Source of the DNA: Testudinibacter crocodili
Lineage (GTDB): Bacteria; Pseudomonadota; Gammaproteobacteria; Enterobacterales; Pasteurellaceae
Assembly: GCA_006228005.1 (NCBI GenBank)
Contig: VDHG01000002.1
Coordinates: forward strand, 1-45,745
Direction of reading: 5' to 3'
Length of the DNA: 45,745 nt
This document shows positions 1 to 10,600 of this stretch, in pieces. How positions within the stretch are numbered: the first letter of the stretch is position 1; each line of letters opens with the position of its first letter. The notes beneath the pieces are model-generated. The model ran no database searches, was not told the DNA's origin, and saw nothing but the letters and a program-made list of their open reading frames with translations. Both the position numbers and the translations under genes were made by a program.

Positions 1-764
<764 letters not shown>

Positions 765-811
765 TTATGTAAAGTCTACAAGCCAAAAGGCTTGTAGATT
801 TGTTTAATAAA

Positions 812-2917
812 TTACTTCGCTTTGCGCGCTTCAATTACAGCATTTGCCACGCTAGTCGGTGCTTCAGCATACTTCAATGGTTCCATTGAGTAAGAAGCAC
901 GACCTTGGGTTTGCGAACGAAGGTCTGTTGCATAACCAAACATCTCCGAAAGTGGAACTTCGGCATTGATTTTTACAACAAATTCATTACTTTCTTGACC
1001 ATTTACCAACGCACGACGACGGCTCAAGTCACCGATAACATCACCAACGTAATCCGGTGGTGTTTCTACTTCAACTTTCATGATCGGCTCAAGCAATACT
1101 GGCTTCGCTTTCATATAGCCAGATTTGAACGCTAATGAAGCTGCCAATTTAAACGCCAACTCAGAGGAGTCAACATCATGGTAAGAACCGAAGTGCAAAC
1201 GCACACCCAGGTCAACAACAGGATAACCTGCTAATGGACCAGATTTCAATTGTTCCTGAATACCTTTGTCAACCGCTGGGATGTATTCACCAGGAATCAC
1301 ACCACCTTTGATTTCGTTCACGAACTCATATCCTGGGCCTTCCGGCTCTAATGGATACAAATCGATCACCACATGACCATATTGACCACGACCACCAGAT
1401 TGTTTAGCATGCTTGCCTTCAACATCTTTCACCGTGTCACGGATGGTTTCACGATAAGAAACTTGTGGTTTACCAATATTCGCTTCTACTTTAAACTCAC
1501 GACGCATACGGTCAACCAAGATATCCAAGTGCAATTCACCCATACCGGAAATGATGGTTTCACCTGATTCTTCATCAGTATGAACACGGAATGAAGGATC
1601 TTCTTGTGCCAAACGACCCAGAGCGATACCCATTTTTTCTTGGTCAGCTTTGGTTTTTGGTTCAACTGCAACCGAAATAACCGGCTCTGGGAATTCCATA
1701 CGCTCAAGGATAATTGGCGCATTTTGGTCACACAATGTATCACCTGTACCCACATCTTTCAAACCGATTGCCGCAGCAATGTCACCCGCGCGAACTTCTT
1801 TGATCTCTTCACGTTTGTTAGCATGCATCTGAACGATACGGCCAAAACGCTCACGTTTTTGTTTCACTGAGTTCATCACGCTATCACCGGAGTTGATCAC
1901 GCCGGAATAAACACGGAAGAAAGTTAAGTTTCCTACAAACGGGTCAGTCGCAATTTTAAACGCCAATGCAGAGAACGGCTCATCATCAGATGGATGACGC
2001 TCACCTTCGGTTTCGTCTAAGTTGATGCCTTTAATCGCAGGTACATCCGTCGGCGCTGGTAAATATTCGATTACCGCATCCAACATCGCTTGTACGCCTT
2101 TGTTTTTAAACGCAGAACCACAAGTAACCAAAATAATTTCGCTGTTCAATGCACGTTGACGTAAGCCGAATTTGATCTCTTCTTCAGTCAGCTCTTCCCC
2201 GCCCAAATATTTTTCCATCAATTCTTCAGAAGCTTCAGCGGCGGATTCGATCAAATTTTGTTGCCATTCTTCAGCTAAATCTTGTAATTCAGCCGGGATG
2301 TCTTCGTAAGTGAAGGTCATACCTTGATCGGCTTCGTTCCAGTTGATTGCTTTCATTTTCACCAAGTCGATCACGCCTTTGAAGTTCTCTTCAGCACCGA
2401 CTGGTAATTGCAAAGGTACAGCATTGCCGCCCAAACGAGATTTAATTTGTTCAACCACGCGCAGGAAGTTAGCACCGGTACGGTCCATCTTATTAACAAA
2501 AGCAATACGTGGAACCTTATATTTGTTTGCTTGACGCCATACAGTTTCTGACTGAGGTTGTACGCCACCCACAGCACAATACACCATTACCGCACCATCA
2601 AGTACACGCATTGAACGCTCTACTTCGATAGTGAAGTCAACGTGTCCTGGGGTATCAATAACATTAATACGATGTTGTTCAAACTGATTAGACATTCCTC
2701 TCCAGAATGCCGTTGTAGCCGCAGAAGTAATAGTAATTCCACGCTCTTGCTCTTGTTCCATCCAGTCCATGGTAGCGGCACCATCATGCACCTCACCAAT
2801 TTTATGACTGACACCGGTATAGAACAGAATACGTTCACTCGTCGTTGTTTTACCTGCGTCGATATGAGCACTGATACCGATATTACGATAACGCTCAATT
2901 GGAGTTGTTCTAGCCAC
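812..2917 (-). CDS. fusA: Elongation factor G
   Basis: EF-G is the GTPase that drives ribosomal translocation and, with RRF, ribosome recycling. The 701-residue product has the normal family length. The P-loop AHIDAGKTT is at about residues 17-25, DTPGHVDF is the switch II motif and NKMD gives guanine specificity; domains II-V follow. The start is GTG at 2917 ([12 protein letters not shown]) with AGAGGA a few bases upstream. It sits between rpsG and tuf, all on the minus strand, in the conserved str order, and is presumably transcribed mainly from the rpsL promoter near 4060. Confidence 0.98.
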   Translation of the reverse strand: MARTTPIERYRNIGISAHIDAGKTTTSERILFYTGVSHKIGEVHDGAATMDWMEQEQERGITITSAATTAFWRGMSNQFEQHRINVIDTPGHVDFTIEVERSMRVLDGAVMVYCAVGGVQPQSETVWRQANKYKVPRIAFVNKMDRTGANFLRVVEQIKSRLGGNAVPLQLPVGAEENFKGVIDLVKMKAINWNEADQGMTFTYEDIPAELQDLAEEWQQNLIESAAEASEELMEKYLGGEELTEEEIKFGLRQRALNSEIILVTCGSAFKNKGVQAMLDAVIEYLPAPTDVPAIKGINLDETEGERHPSDDEPFSALAFKIATDPFVGNLTFFRVYSGVINSGDSVMNSVKQKRERFGRIVQMHANKREEIKEVRAGDIAAAIGLKDVGTGDTLCDQNAPIILERMEFPEPVISVAVEPKTKADQEKMGIALGRLAQEDPSFRVHTDEESGETIISGMGELHLDILVDRMRREFKVEANIGKPQVSYRETIRDTVKDVEGKHAKQSGGRGQYGHVVIDLYPLEPEGPGYEFVNEIKGGVIPGEYIPAVDKGIQEQLKSGPLAGYPVVDLGVRLHFGSYHDVDSSELAFKLAASLAFKSGYMKAKPVLLEPIMKVEVETPPDYVGDVIGDLSRRRALVNGQESNEFVVKINAEVPLSEMFGYATDLRSQTQGRASYSMEPLKYAEAPTSVANAVIEARKAK

Positions 2918-3011
2918 GATTATTTCCTCTCGTTAGGCGTTGAAAAAAATGTTCTTTTGAAACAGGCTTGAAAAAATCAAGCCTGCCATGCGAATCAACA
3001 ATATCGGGATA

Positions 3012-3509
<498 letters not shown>

Positions 3510-3591
3510 TTACCCAAAACTCTATGACTGGAGTTATGGTTAATATTATGCTTAAAAATATGAACGTTTGGCCTTACTTAACGGAGTTCCA

Positions 3592-3981
<390 letters not shown>

Positions 3982-4045
3982 TTATTAATATTATTCATAA
4001 AAGAATGTAAAAGATAAATCCACCCAATAATAGAGTGGACGCCGA

Positions 4046-4074
4046 ATTTTAGACGTTGAAAGGGGGAATGTCAA
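4046..4074 (-). promoter_or_regulatory. Sigma-70 promoter of the str operon (rpsL)
   Basis: Read on the minus strand there is a perfect TTGACA (-35) at 4074-4069, a 17-base spacer and TAAAAT (-10) at 4051-4046. This would start transcription near 4039 and leave a leader of about 70 bases before rpsL. The leader contains a short hairpin CCACTC / GGGTGG with one G-U pair. Spacing and hexamers match a strong ribosomal promoter; the start site itself is inferred. Confidence 0.8.
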
Positions 4075-4161
4075 GGATTAGCGCACAATGACACTGATTA
4101 TTTTCTGTTCAGAATACAAGAAGATTGATTCAGACCGCACTTTAATCTTCGCATGGTGGCT

Positions 4162-4452
4162 TCAACGAGTAAATTGTGGGGTGTAACGCTCAGTCAGCAC
4201 TACCCAATCAGCCAAACTCAGTGCCTCGACGCTCAAATTTGGTGCTAACTGCGTCAGGCAAAGATTACGTGCCTCCAAATCCTGCTGTAATACATACAGC
4301 TCAGCGTTGCAATCCGCCAAAACTGAAGCATATTTAAACAACGCCCACACGCCGTCTTGCCAAAAAAGAAAGGCATCACTACTGCTCGCCACTTGAGCAT
4401 ATTGTTCGAATGAGCGCAAATCGTAACTTGCATCGGCGAAAGTATACAGCAT
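4162..4452 (-). CDS. tusB: Sulfurtransferase complex subunit TusB (DsrH family)
   Basis: TusB is the smallest subunit of the TusBCD heterohexamer, which passes persulfide sulfur from TusA to TusE for 2-thiouridine synthesis at the tRNA wobble base. The 96-residue product begins MLYTFADASYDLRSFEQYA and matches the DsrH fold in size. It is the last gene of tusDCB, 8 bases after tusC, and lies immediately upstream of the rpsL promoter region, exactly as in E. coli. Identification rests on family pattern and gene order. Confidence 0.92.
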   Translation of the reverse strand: MLYTFADASYDLRSFEQYAQVASSSDAFLFWQDGVWALFKYASVLADCNAELYVLQQDLEARNLCLTQLAPNLSVEALSLADWVVLTERYTPQFTR

Positions 4453-4460
4453 TATTTTCT

Positions 4461-4820
4461 CTAAAAAGTCAGCACTTTTTCAGCGGTTGCCAGCTTTTGC
4501 ATGAGTTCATTAAAAGGCAATAGCTGAGTCTGAATTAAGCTGTTTTGGCTATTCATGCCAAAACTATACCAAGCCTCTTCAGCAGTATAGCGTTGTTCAA
4601 TGTCATACAGTTCCAACAGCTTAAATGCTGCTGAGCTGTCTTTTTGCATTAACAAGTGCGGTTGCAACGCTGAACTGAGATTCAGCACCCCATCTTCAAT
4701 AAAAAATACACCGATATCCTCTGCTTCCACAAAAGCACTTGCGGCTAATACGGCATCCAGCCCTTCTCTGCTGGCGGCACAAGCAAATGGCGATTGAGTA
4801 AACACAAATGCCAATTTCAT
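4461..4820 (-). CDS. tusC: Sulfurtransferase complex subunit TusC (DsrF family)
   Basis: TusC is a structural partner in the TusBCD sulfur relay for tRNA 2-thiolation. The 119-residue product starts MKLAFVFTQSPFACAASREGLDA, typical of DsrF. Its start overlaps the tusD stop by 4 bases (ATGA type), implying translational coupling. The order tusD-tusC-tusB is that of enterobacteria. Confidence 0.94.
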   Translation of the reverse strand: MKLAFVFTQSPFACAASREGLDAVLAASAFVEAEDIGVFFIEDGVLNLSSALQPHLLMQKDSSAAFKLLELYDIEQRYTAEEAWYSFGMNSQNSLIQTQLLPFNELMQKLATAEKVLTF

Positions 4821-5197
4821 ACTGTCACCAGCCTGTCAGCGACTAAGACCGCACGACTGAAATCGCCTAGACCGGCAATTTCAAATCCGGCGGCTAAATT
4901 ATCTTGTATGCCGTCAACCGCACTTTGCGGCGCCACAATGCCACGCCGTTGCGCGGCTGCCACACATAAATTTAACCGCACTTGATGTTGCTGCGCCAAG
5001 GTTTGCCACGCTTGCAGCAGGTTCGGCTCGTCATTTGCCGGATAAGTGAAGGCGTTACCGTGATAAACCCCGTCGCCATAAAAGAAAACCTGTTCAAGTT
5101 GATGCCCTGCTGTGATCAAAGCTTGTGCCAACTGCAATGCCAACGCTGATCCTTGTCCACCATACAGCGGTTGGGTTACTTGTAATACGTAACGCAT
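4817..5197 (-). CDS. tusD: Sulfurtransferase complex subunit TusD (DsrE family)
   Basis: TusD carries the catalytic cysteine that accepts sulfur from TusA. In this 126-residue protein the cysteine is C78 in the segment RLNLCVAAAQRRG, matching the family position. The ATG at 5197 follows the stop codon of the upstream yheO-like gene with no intervening base, so the two are very likely translated from one mRNA. It overlaps tusC by 4 bases downstream. Confidence 0.95.
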   Translation of the reverse strand: MRYVLQVTQPLYGGQGSALALQLAQALITAGHQLEQVFFYGDGVYHGNAFTYPANDEPNLLQAWQTLAQQHQVRLNLCVAAAQRRGIVAPQSAVDGIQDNLAAGFEIAGLGDFSRAVLVADRLVTV

Positions 5198-5890
5198 TTA
5201 CACTTCCGGGCTGTCATCTTGCTTAATTTGCCGGATATACAGGTAAACTGTATGGCGTGAGATGTCTAATCGTTCAGCAACTTGGTGAATCGCATCTTTA
5301 ATATCGAAAATGCCTTTCTCAAATAGCGAAGTCACAATTTGTTTATTTTTGCTGTTATTGGCAACACTGGCATCGGCATTAATCTCTTCAATAGTGCGCT
5401 CCACCGTCTGTGACACCAGATCTTCCACTGAATTGGCAAAATTGACTGCCGCCGATAATTCCGGCTGGGTGCCGGTCGGAATCAGCGCATGGATCACTTG
5501 CGATAGTGGCGCATCCAGATTCATGTTGATACACAACAAGCCAATAATGCGTTTTTCCCGGTTGCGGATCGCAATGGTCACCGACTTCATTAAAAGGTTG
5601 CCTTTTGCCTTGGTAAAATAGGGCTTAGACACATTATCAGTCTGCATATGATGCAACGAACTCAGCGCCAAATCAGTAATCGGTGAGCCAACTTTACGGT
5701 TAGTATTATGACCGTTTGCAATATAAATCGCCGAACGCTGCAAATCTTCCAAAGAGTGCAGCACAATTTCACAATGTTCGCCAATCAATGCTGCAACACC
5801 GTCAACCACTGCAAGGTAAGATTGCAAAATAGCGTGATCTTGTTCAGTAAAAGGTCGAGTATCCTGTACCATAAATTTATCGGTAATCAA
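5198..5890 (-). CDS. yheO: YheO-type PAS/helix-turn-helix transcriptional regulator
   Basis: This is a predicted DNA-binding regulator with an N-terminal YheO-like PAS domain (about residues 20-130; IGEHCEIVLHSLEDL is characteristic). A C-terminal HTH follows (DIKDAIHQVAERLDISRHTVYLYIRQIK, about residues 195-223). The longest frame starts at a TTG at 5890. The in-frame ATG at 5872 (MVQDTRPFTEQDH), giving about 224 residues, is the more likely start. It heads the yheO-tusDCB unit as in E. coli; its regulon is not known to me. A terminator-like hairpin separates it from fkpA upstream. Confidence 0.88.
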   Translation of the reverse strand: MITDKFMVQDTRPFTEQDHAILQSYLAVVDGVAALIGEHCEIVLHSLEDLQRSAIYIANGHNTNRKVGSPITDLALSSLHHMQTDNVSKPYFTKAKGNLLMKSVTIAIRNREKRIIGLLCINMNLDAPLSQVIHALIPTGTQPELSAAVNFANSVEDLVSQTVERTIEEINADASVANNSKNKQIVTSLFEKGIFDIKDAIHQVAERLDISRHTVYLYIRQIKQDDSPEV

Positions 5891-5913
5891 TTAAGTAAAA
5901 CTGAAAATAAAAG

Positions 5914-5942
5914 CAGGACTACCGCACTTTGCTGTAATCCTG
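5914..5942 (-). terminator. Rho-independent terminator of fkpA with an uptake signal in its loop
   Basis: On the minus strand CAGGATTAC pairs with GTAGTCCTG (9 bp, one U-G pair) around an 11-base loop, followed by CTTTTATTTT. The AAGTGCGGT core at 5921-5929 occupies the loop and the start of the right arm. It lies just after the fkpA stop and before yheO, so it should insulate yheO-tusDCB from fkpA transcription. Confidence 0.7.
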
Positions 5943-5953
5943 TCGAGAGTTTA

Positions 5954-6703
5954 TTATTTTTTGCCTGCTGCGTTGGCTTTTTTAACATCAAGTAATTCAA
6001 TGTTAAAAATTAAAGTCGAGTTAGGCGGGATATTGCCGGTGGCGTGCTCGCCATAGCCTAGTTCCGGTGGAATAACCAGTTCGATTTTACCGCCTTTGTT
6101 AATTAACGGAATACCTTCGATCCAGCCCGGAATCAATTGATTTAATTGAAATTCAATCGGCTCGCCACGTTTATAAGAACTGTCAAACTCTTCCCCATTG
6201 ATCAATTTGCCCTGATAGTGCACTTTCACTGTATCGGTTGGTTCAACTTTACTGTCACCTGCGGCTCCACCCGCCTCAACACGGTATAGTAAACCGGATT
6301 TGGTACTTTTAACGCCATCTTTTTTGGCATATTCTTTGCGGAATTCAGCGCCTTTATCAGCATTATCTTTCGCGTCCTGTGCTTCTTGCTTTGCCACTAC
6401 CGCTGCCAATTCCTGATCCAACTGGCGCAACTGCTGCTCTAACTGCTTGTCGTCCAATTTACTTTTGCCGTCTAATGTTTGATTCAGACCTTCAATAATT
6501 TTCGCTTGGTCATATACAATAAAATCTTTTTGCGTTTCAACTACTTGCTGGATATTTTTCCCCATTAAAACACCCAGGGCGTAGGAAGAGTCCTCAACAA
6601 ATTTAGGATTTTTTAAGTTGTCACCCTCTGCTGCCAAAGCCGAAGCAGATACCGCACTTGCCACCAACAGTGCGACGATCGATAATTTTTTCTTGATTGA
6701 CAT
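5954..6703 (-). CDS. fkpA: Periplasmic FKBP-type peptidyl-prolyl isomerase FkpA
   Basis: FkpA is a periplasmic foldase and chaperone that isomerises Xaa-Pro bonds in exported proteins. The 249-residue product has a signal peptide (MSIKKKLSIVALLVASAVSASALAAE, likely cut after ALA). An N-terminal helical dimerisation domain follows (about residues 30-130, with a Q/L/D-rich coiled region). The C-terminal FKBP domain (about residues 140-240) contains VKVHYQGKLINGEEFDSSY and IPPNSTLIFNIELLDV. The divergent neighbour is slyX, as in E. coli. Confidence 0.95.
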   Translation of the reverse strand: MSIKKKLSIVALLVASAVSASALAAEGDNLKNPKFVEDSSYALGVLMGKNIQQVVETQKDFIVYDQAKIIEGLNQTLDGKSKLDDKQLEQQLRQLDQELAAVVAKQEAQDAKDNADKGAEFRKEYAKKDGVKSTKSGLLYRVEAGGAAGDSKVEPTDTVKVHYQGKLINGEEFDSSYKRGEPIEFQLNQLIPGWIEGIPLINKGGKIELVIPPELGYGEHATGNIPPNSTLIFNIELLDVKKANAAGKK

Positions 6704-6822
6704 GTGTTTGTTACCTCTTAATTGGTTTGCTGTGGTTTAGGTAAATCATCTTATACTATATATTTGATGCCGAATAGGTTAAAGTGTATTTTTTATATAT
6801 GGGTCTTTTTTGCGAAATCAAT

Positions 6823-7044
6823 ATGCCGTCACTCAATGAATTACAACAACAGCTTGCCGAATTGGAAGTGAAAATCACCTTTCAGGAAGGCACCATCGAA
6901 GATTTGAACCAAGCCATCATCGAACAGCAATTTCTTATTGACAAATTGCAACAACAATTGCGCCTGCTAGCACACAAACTCAGTGATTTGCAGCCGTCTA
7001 ATATTGCGTCACAGTCAGAAGAGACGCCACCACCGCACTATTGA
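6823..7044 (+). CDS. slyX: SlyX family protein
   Basis: This is a small (73-residue) predicted coiled-coil protein: [29 protein letters not shown] with heptad leucines and isoleucines through residue 55, and a polar proline-rich tail ending PPPHY. An in-frame GTG at 6784 would add 13 hydrophobic residues not typical of the family, so I choose ATG 6823. The function of SlyX is not established. It is divergent from fkpA, the arrangement found in enterobacteria. Confidence 0.9.
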   Translation: MPSLNELQQQLAELEVKITFQEGTIEDLNQAIIEQQFLIDKLQQQLRLLAHKLSDLQPSNIASQSEETPPPHY

Positions 7045-7071
7045 TCCTTTTAAAATGATCCTTTTTAAATA

Positions 7072-7698
7072 TTAAAGTGCGGTCTGCTGCGTTTTTTCCT
7101 CTACAATTTTCAAGGCGCCTTTGGCAATCATGCGCAGCTGTAAAATCAAACGCTGCTTTAAGGCATCACGTTCTTTATGATTCATATCCAACGCATGGGA
7201 ACCGGCAGTAAACACAATGGTGACCATGCCCTCGGCTTGAACATAAGCAAGATAGCGAGAATCTTTTTCTTGCACCGCAATATATTCGGTCAATTCTGCC
7301 ACAAAATGCTGAATTTCACGCGCCGCCGCAGTACGAAACTCCTGTGAAGTCCCCGAACTTTCTCGCAGCAATAAACGGAACATATTCGGTCGCTCGCTGA
7401 TAAATTCAAAAAAGGTTTCCACCGAGATCACTAACACACTACCGCCACGTTCAATCCGCTTGCGTGCTTGGCGCATTAATTGACGCAGAATCAAACCGGC
7501 TTCATCAACCATGGTCAGCCCCAACTCGTCCATATCACGGAAATGGCGATAAAACGAAGTCGGCGCAATACCGGCTTCGCGCGCGACTTCACGCAGACTG
7601 AGTGTTGAAAAACTTTTTTCAGCACTCAGCTGATTAAACGCCGCATCAATCAAGGCACGGCGTGTTTTTTCTTTTTGTTGGGCGCGTACTCCAGCCAT
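7072..7698 (-). CDS. fabR: TetR-family repressor FabR
   Basis: FabR represses unsaturated fatty acid synthesis genes (fabA/fabB) in response to acyl-CoA/acyl-ACP saturation. The 208-residue product has a TetR HTH at about residues 12-58 ([13 protein letters not shown]... [20 protein letters not shown]). A FabR-type ligand domain follows, including [17 protein letters not shown]. It is downstream of oxyR with a 17-base gap; co-transcription is likely. Length and sequence pattern match FabR rather than general TetR proteins. Confidence 0.92.
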   Translation of the reverse strand: MAGVRAQQKEKTRRALIDAAFNQLSAEKSFSTLSLREVAREAGIAPTSFYRHFRDMDELGLTMVDEAGLILRQLMRQARKRIERGGSVLVISVETFFEFISERPNMFRLLLRESSGTSQEFRTAAAREIQHFVAELTEYIAVQEKDSRYLAYVQAEGMVTIVFTAGSHALDMNHKERDALKQRLILQLRMIAKGALKIVEEKTQQTAL

Positions 7699-7715
7699 CG
7701 CACTTTCCTACCGTT

Positions 7716-8618
7716 TTACACTTGAGACAGAATCGGCATCACGACTGCCTGAATCATTTTCGCAATCCGTTCATAACGCGCCCGTAGCGGTGATCCCGGA
7801 CGATAAACCAAAATAATACTGCGATATGGCGAAGGCTCATTAAAAGGAATATATTCCACCCCTTGGCGATTGCCTTCATTGATAATCGCCAATTTAGGCA
7901 TCAAGGTCACGCCGGTATTCGCCGCTACCATATTGCGTAGCGTCTCCAAACTGGTGGCTTTAAAATGTCCGTTCTCATGGGCACCAGCGGTAAAGCAGTA
8001 ATCCATAGTCTGCTCACGCAGGCAGTGCCCATCGTCTAACATTAGAATCTCATGATCTTTCAGCACACTCAACGGCAATGACCGCTCTTTTGCCCATTGA
8101 TGTTTTGGGGAGACTGCTAACATCATTTCTTCTTTAAACATCGGCACTTCAATAAATCCTGCTGTTTCCGGCACCTGCACCAAAATAGCACAATCCAATT
8201 GCCCCATTTCCAGCTTTTCCAACAAGCTTTGGGTTTGTGCCTCATACAAATACAGCTCCAGTTCAGGGAAATCCTGCTCTAACACCGGCAGCATACAAGG
8301 TAATAAATACGGACCTAACGTCGGAATCACCCCAATATGCAACGGCCCGCTCATCTCTTTACCCTGATTGCTTGCCATCTCTTTGAAAATTTGCACCTCA
8401 AGTAAAATTTTTCGAGCTTGCTCAACCAATAACATACCGGATTGGGTAAACAGTACTTTACGACTGGTGCGTTCTAACAACAAAATACCTAGCTCGTCTT
8501 CCAGTTTACGGATTTGTCCGCTAAGCGTCGGTTGACTGACATGGCAGGCATCCGCCGCTTTACGAAAATGCTTATATTCCGATAATGCAACCAAATATTC
8601 CAAGTCTCGAATATTCAC
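7716..8618 (-). CDS. oxyR: Hydrogen peroxide-sensing regulator OxyR
   Basis: OxyR is a LysR-type activator of antioxidant genes switched on by a disulfide. The 300-residue product has the HTH at residues 15-36 (FRKAADACHVSQPTLSGQIRKLE). Both redox cysteines are at C199 and C208 (DDGHCLREQTMDYC), the same numbering as the E. coli protein. It is followed by fabR and divergent from hemC. Peroxide control of neighbouring genes is plausible, but no OxyR site was identified with confidence. Confidence 0.97.
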   Translation of the reverse strand: MNIRDLEYLVALSEYKHFRKAADACHVSQPTLSGQIRKLEDELGILLLERTSRKVLFTQSGMLLVEQARKILLEVQIFKEMASNQGKEMSGPLHIGVIPTLGPYLLPCMLPVLEQDFPELELYLYEAQTQSLLEKLEMGQLDCAILVQVPETAGFIEVPMFKEEMMLAVSPKHQWAKERSLPLSVLKDHEILMLDDGHCLREQTMDYCFTAGAHENGHFKATSLETLRNMVAANTGVTLMPKLAIINEGNRQGVEYIPFNEPSPYRSIILVYRPGSPLRARYERIAKMIQAVVMPILSQV

Positions 8619-8843
8619 AACAAACCCCTATAAGTGATAATCAATAAATACTGATGGATAACATAGAGGAAAACGATTAAAAAATCAAAAATTAATCTGT
8701 TCAAAAAATCATAATTTTCTGTTTTTTAGCATAAATTTACGCTTTATCATGCTGAAATCGATCAGAATCACGGCTTCTTCGCTGACAACGAAGCGCAACA
8801 ATGGTAGGATGACCGCATTCTTATCCGCTTTGCAAAATCAACT
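8619..8843. other. oxyR/hemC divergent intergenic region
   Basis: This 225-base AT-rich spacer holds the promoters for oxyR (minus) and the hem operon (plus). I see a small hairpin CTTCG-N7-CGAAG around 8776-8795 in the hemC leader and several A/T-rich -10-like hexamers. No promoter pair is good enough to call. Confidence 0.4.
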
Positions 8844-9773
8844 ATGAAGAAATCTATCAAAATTGCAACACGACAAAGTCCGCTGGCTTTATGGCAAGCT
8901 AATTTTATCCAATCCCGTTTACAACAGCTCTATCCTGAGCTGAGCATCGAATTGATTCCAATGGTGACCAAAGGCGATATTATTTTGGATACACCATTGG
9001 CAAAAATTGGTGGCAAAGGCTTGTTTGTGAAAGAATTGGAAGCCGCTTTATTAGAAAACCGTGCTGATTTAGCGGTGCATTCCATGAAAGACGTGCCGAT
9101 GGAATTTCCGCAGGGCTTAGGCTTAAGCGTGATTTGTGAACGTGAAGATCCGCGTGATGCTTTTGTCTCTAACCGTTATACCGCACTTGACGATTTGCCG
9201 CAAAGTGCGGTTGTCGGCACCTCCAGTCTGCGTCGCCAAGCCCAACTGAAAGCCCTGCGCCCGGATCTGCAAATCCATTCGTTACGCGGCAATGTCGGAA
9301 CACGCTTGAATAAATTGGATAACGGTGATTATGATGCCATTATTCTTGCCGCCTCCGGTTTAAAACGTTTAGGGCTGAGCGAACGTATTCGCTCGATCAT
9401 TCCTGAAAGCCAATCACTGCCTGCCGCCGGACAAGGTGCCCTCGGTATTGAAACCCGTATTGACGATCATGAAATCAATCAACTACTGCAACCGTTGCAG
9501 CACCTAGAAACCACCTGTTGCGTCACCGCCGAACGTGCTATGAACCGCCATCTGCAAGGTGGCTGTCAAGTGCCAATTGCCGGTTACGCCACACTGCAAA
9601 ACGGACAACTGCATTTAAAAGCCTTGGTTGCCAACCCAGACGGTTCATTGATTTTGCGCGCAGAAAGCAGCGCTAGCGCCACCCAAGCCGAACAACTGGG
9701 GATCTCAGTCGGTGAACAGTTGCTGGCACAAGGTGCAGATCGAATCTTACAAGCCATTTACCACCAAGCATAA
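8844..9773 (+). CDS. hemC: Porphobilinogen deaminase (hydroxymethylbilane synthase)
   Basis: HemC polymerises four porphobilinogen molecules to hydroxymethylbilane in haem synthesis. The 309-residue product shows the N-terminal [14 protein letters not shown] motif, the substrate-binding basic segment [16 protein letters not shown] and [11 protein letters not shown]. The dipyrromethane cofactor cysteine is C241 in [11 protein letters not shown]. It is the first gene of hemCDXY, with hemD 13 bases downstream. Two uptake signal cores occur inside it (9180 and 9203). Confidence 0.98.
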   Translation: MKKSIKIATRQSPLALWQANFIQSRLQQLYPELSIELIPMVTKGDIILDTPLAKIGGKGLFVKELEAALLENRADLAVHSMKDVPMEFPQGLGLSVICEREDPRDAFVSNRYTALDDLPQSAVVGTSSLRRQAQLKALRPDLQIHSLRGNVGTRLNKLDNGDYDAIILAASGLKRLGLSERIRSIIPESQSLPAAGQGALGIETRIDDHEINQLLQPLQHLETTCCVTAERAMNRHLQGGCQVPIAGYATLQNGQLHLKALVANPDGSLILRAESSASATQAEQLGISVGEQLLAQGADRILQAIYHQA

Positions 9774-9786
9774 AACGGAGTTTAAT

Positions 9787-10542
9787 ATGGCGGTTTTAAT
9801 CACTCGTCCGCAGCCCAACGGCGAAACCCTGTGCAAGTTGCTCAACCAGCAGGGATTTGCCACGTTATATACCCCGTTATTCAATATTGAGAAAGGACGT
9901 GAACTCAACCAACTACCGGCTCAACTGCAAAATTTGCCAACTGGCTCATTAGTTTTTGCCGTCTCCAAAAATGCAATAAATTATGCCAATCAAGTGCTAC
10001 ACAACGTCGGGGCACACTGGCGTTCCGACCTACATTATTTCAGTGTTGGCAGGCGCAGTGCTGAATATTTCACCGCATTGAGCGAACAGCCGGTGCTCTA
10101 CCCCTACCCAAATGAGACCAGCGAAGGCTTACTCTGTTTGCCACAAATGCAGGATTTGAGCGACAAAAAAATTCTGGTGCTGCGCGGCAACGGTGGGCGT
10201 GAACTGTTTCGCCAACAAGCCGAAGCGCGCGGTGGCACCGTTGAGGTTATCGAATGTTATCAGCGAATTGCTAAAGAATATGATAATATTGAACAAATCA
10301 GCGTATGGAAACGTGCAGGAATCAACACGATAGTGGTGACTAGCAATGAAATTTTACGTTATTTAGTGGAATTTGTGCCCAAAAATGACCATAATTGGTT
10401 AATGCAGTGTCATTTAATCAGCATCAGCCGACGTATTACCCAATTAGCCAAAGAATACGGTTGGTCACAGATTAGCCAAACCGCGCGTGCGGATAACGCA
10501 TCGATTTGTGAGACGCTACTCGTTTTAAAAAACGGTTATTAA
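9787..10542 (+). CDS. hemD: Uroporphyrinogen-III synthase
   Basis: HemD cyclises hydroxymethylbilane to uroporphyrinogen III with inversion of ring D. The 251-residue product has the two-domain HemD pattern (MAVLITRPQPNGETLCKLL near the N-terminus; VVTSNEILRYLVEF in the second half). ATG 9787 is chosen; a longer frame opening at 9712 lies inside hemC. The family is weakly conserved, but context between hemC and hemX makes the call firm. Confidence 0.95.
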   Translation: MAVLITRPQPNGETLCKLLNQQGFATLYTPLFNIEKGRELNQLPAQLQNLPTGSLVFAVSKNAINYANQVLHNVGAHWRSDLHYFSVGRRSAEYFTALSEQPVLYPYPNETSEGLLCLPQMQDLSDKKILVLRGNGGRELFRQQAEARGGTVEVIECYQRIAKEYDNIEQISVWKRAGINTIVVTSNEILRYLVEFVPKNDHNWLMQCHLISISRRITQLAKEYGWSQISQTARADNASICETLLVLKNGY

Positions 10543-10600
10543 AAAACAGTCATGAAAAACAATTTGAATTAGCAGAGATTGAACTAGTGAGGTAGAACAA

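Noticed and set aside
7045-7071. Short repeat GATCCTTTT between slyX and fabR as a terminator
   Set aside because: The two copies are direct, not inverted, and form no convincing stem.
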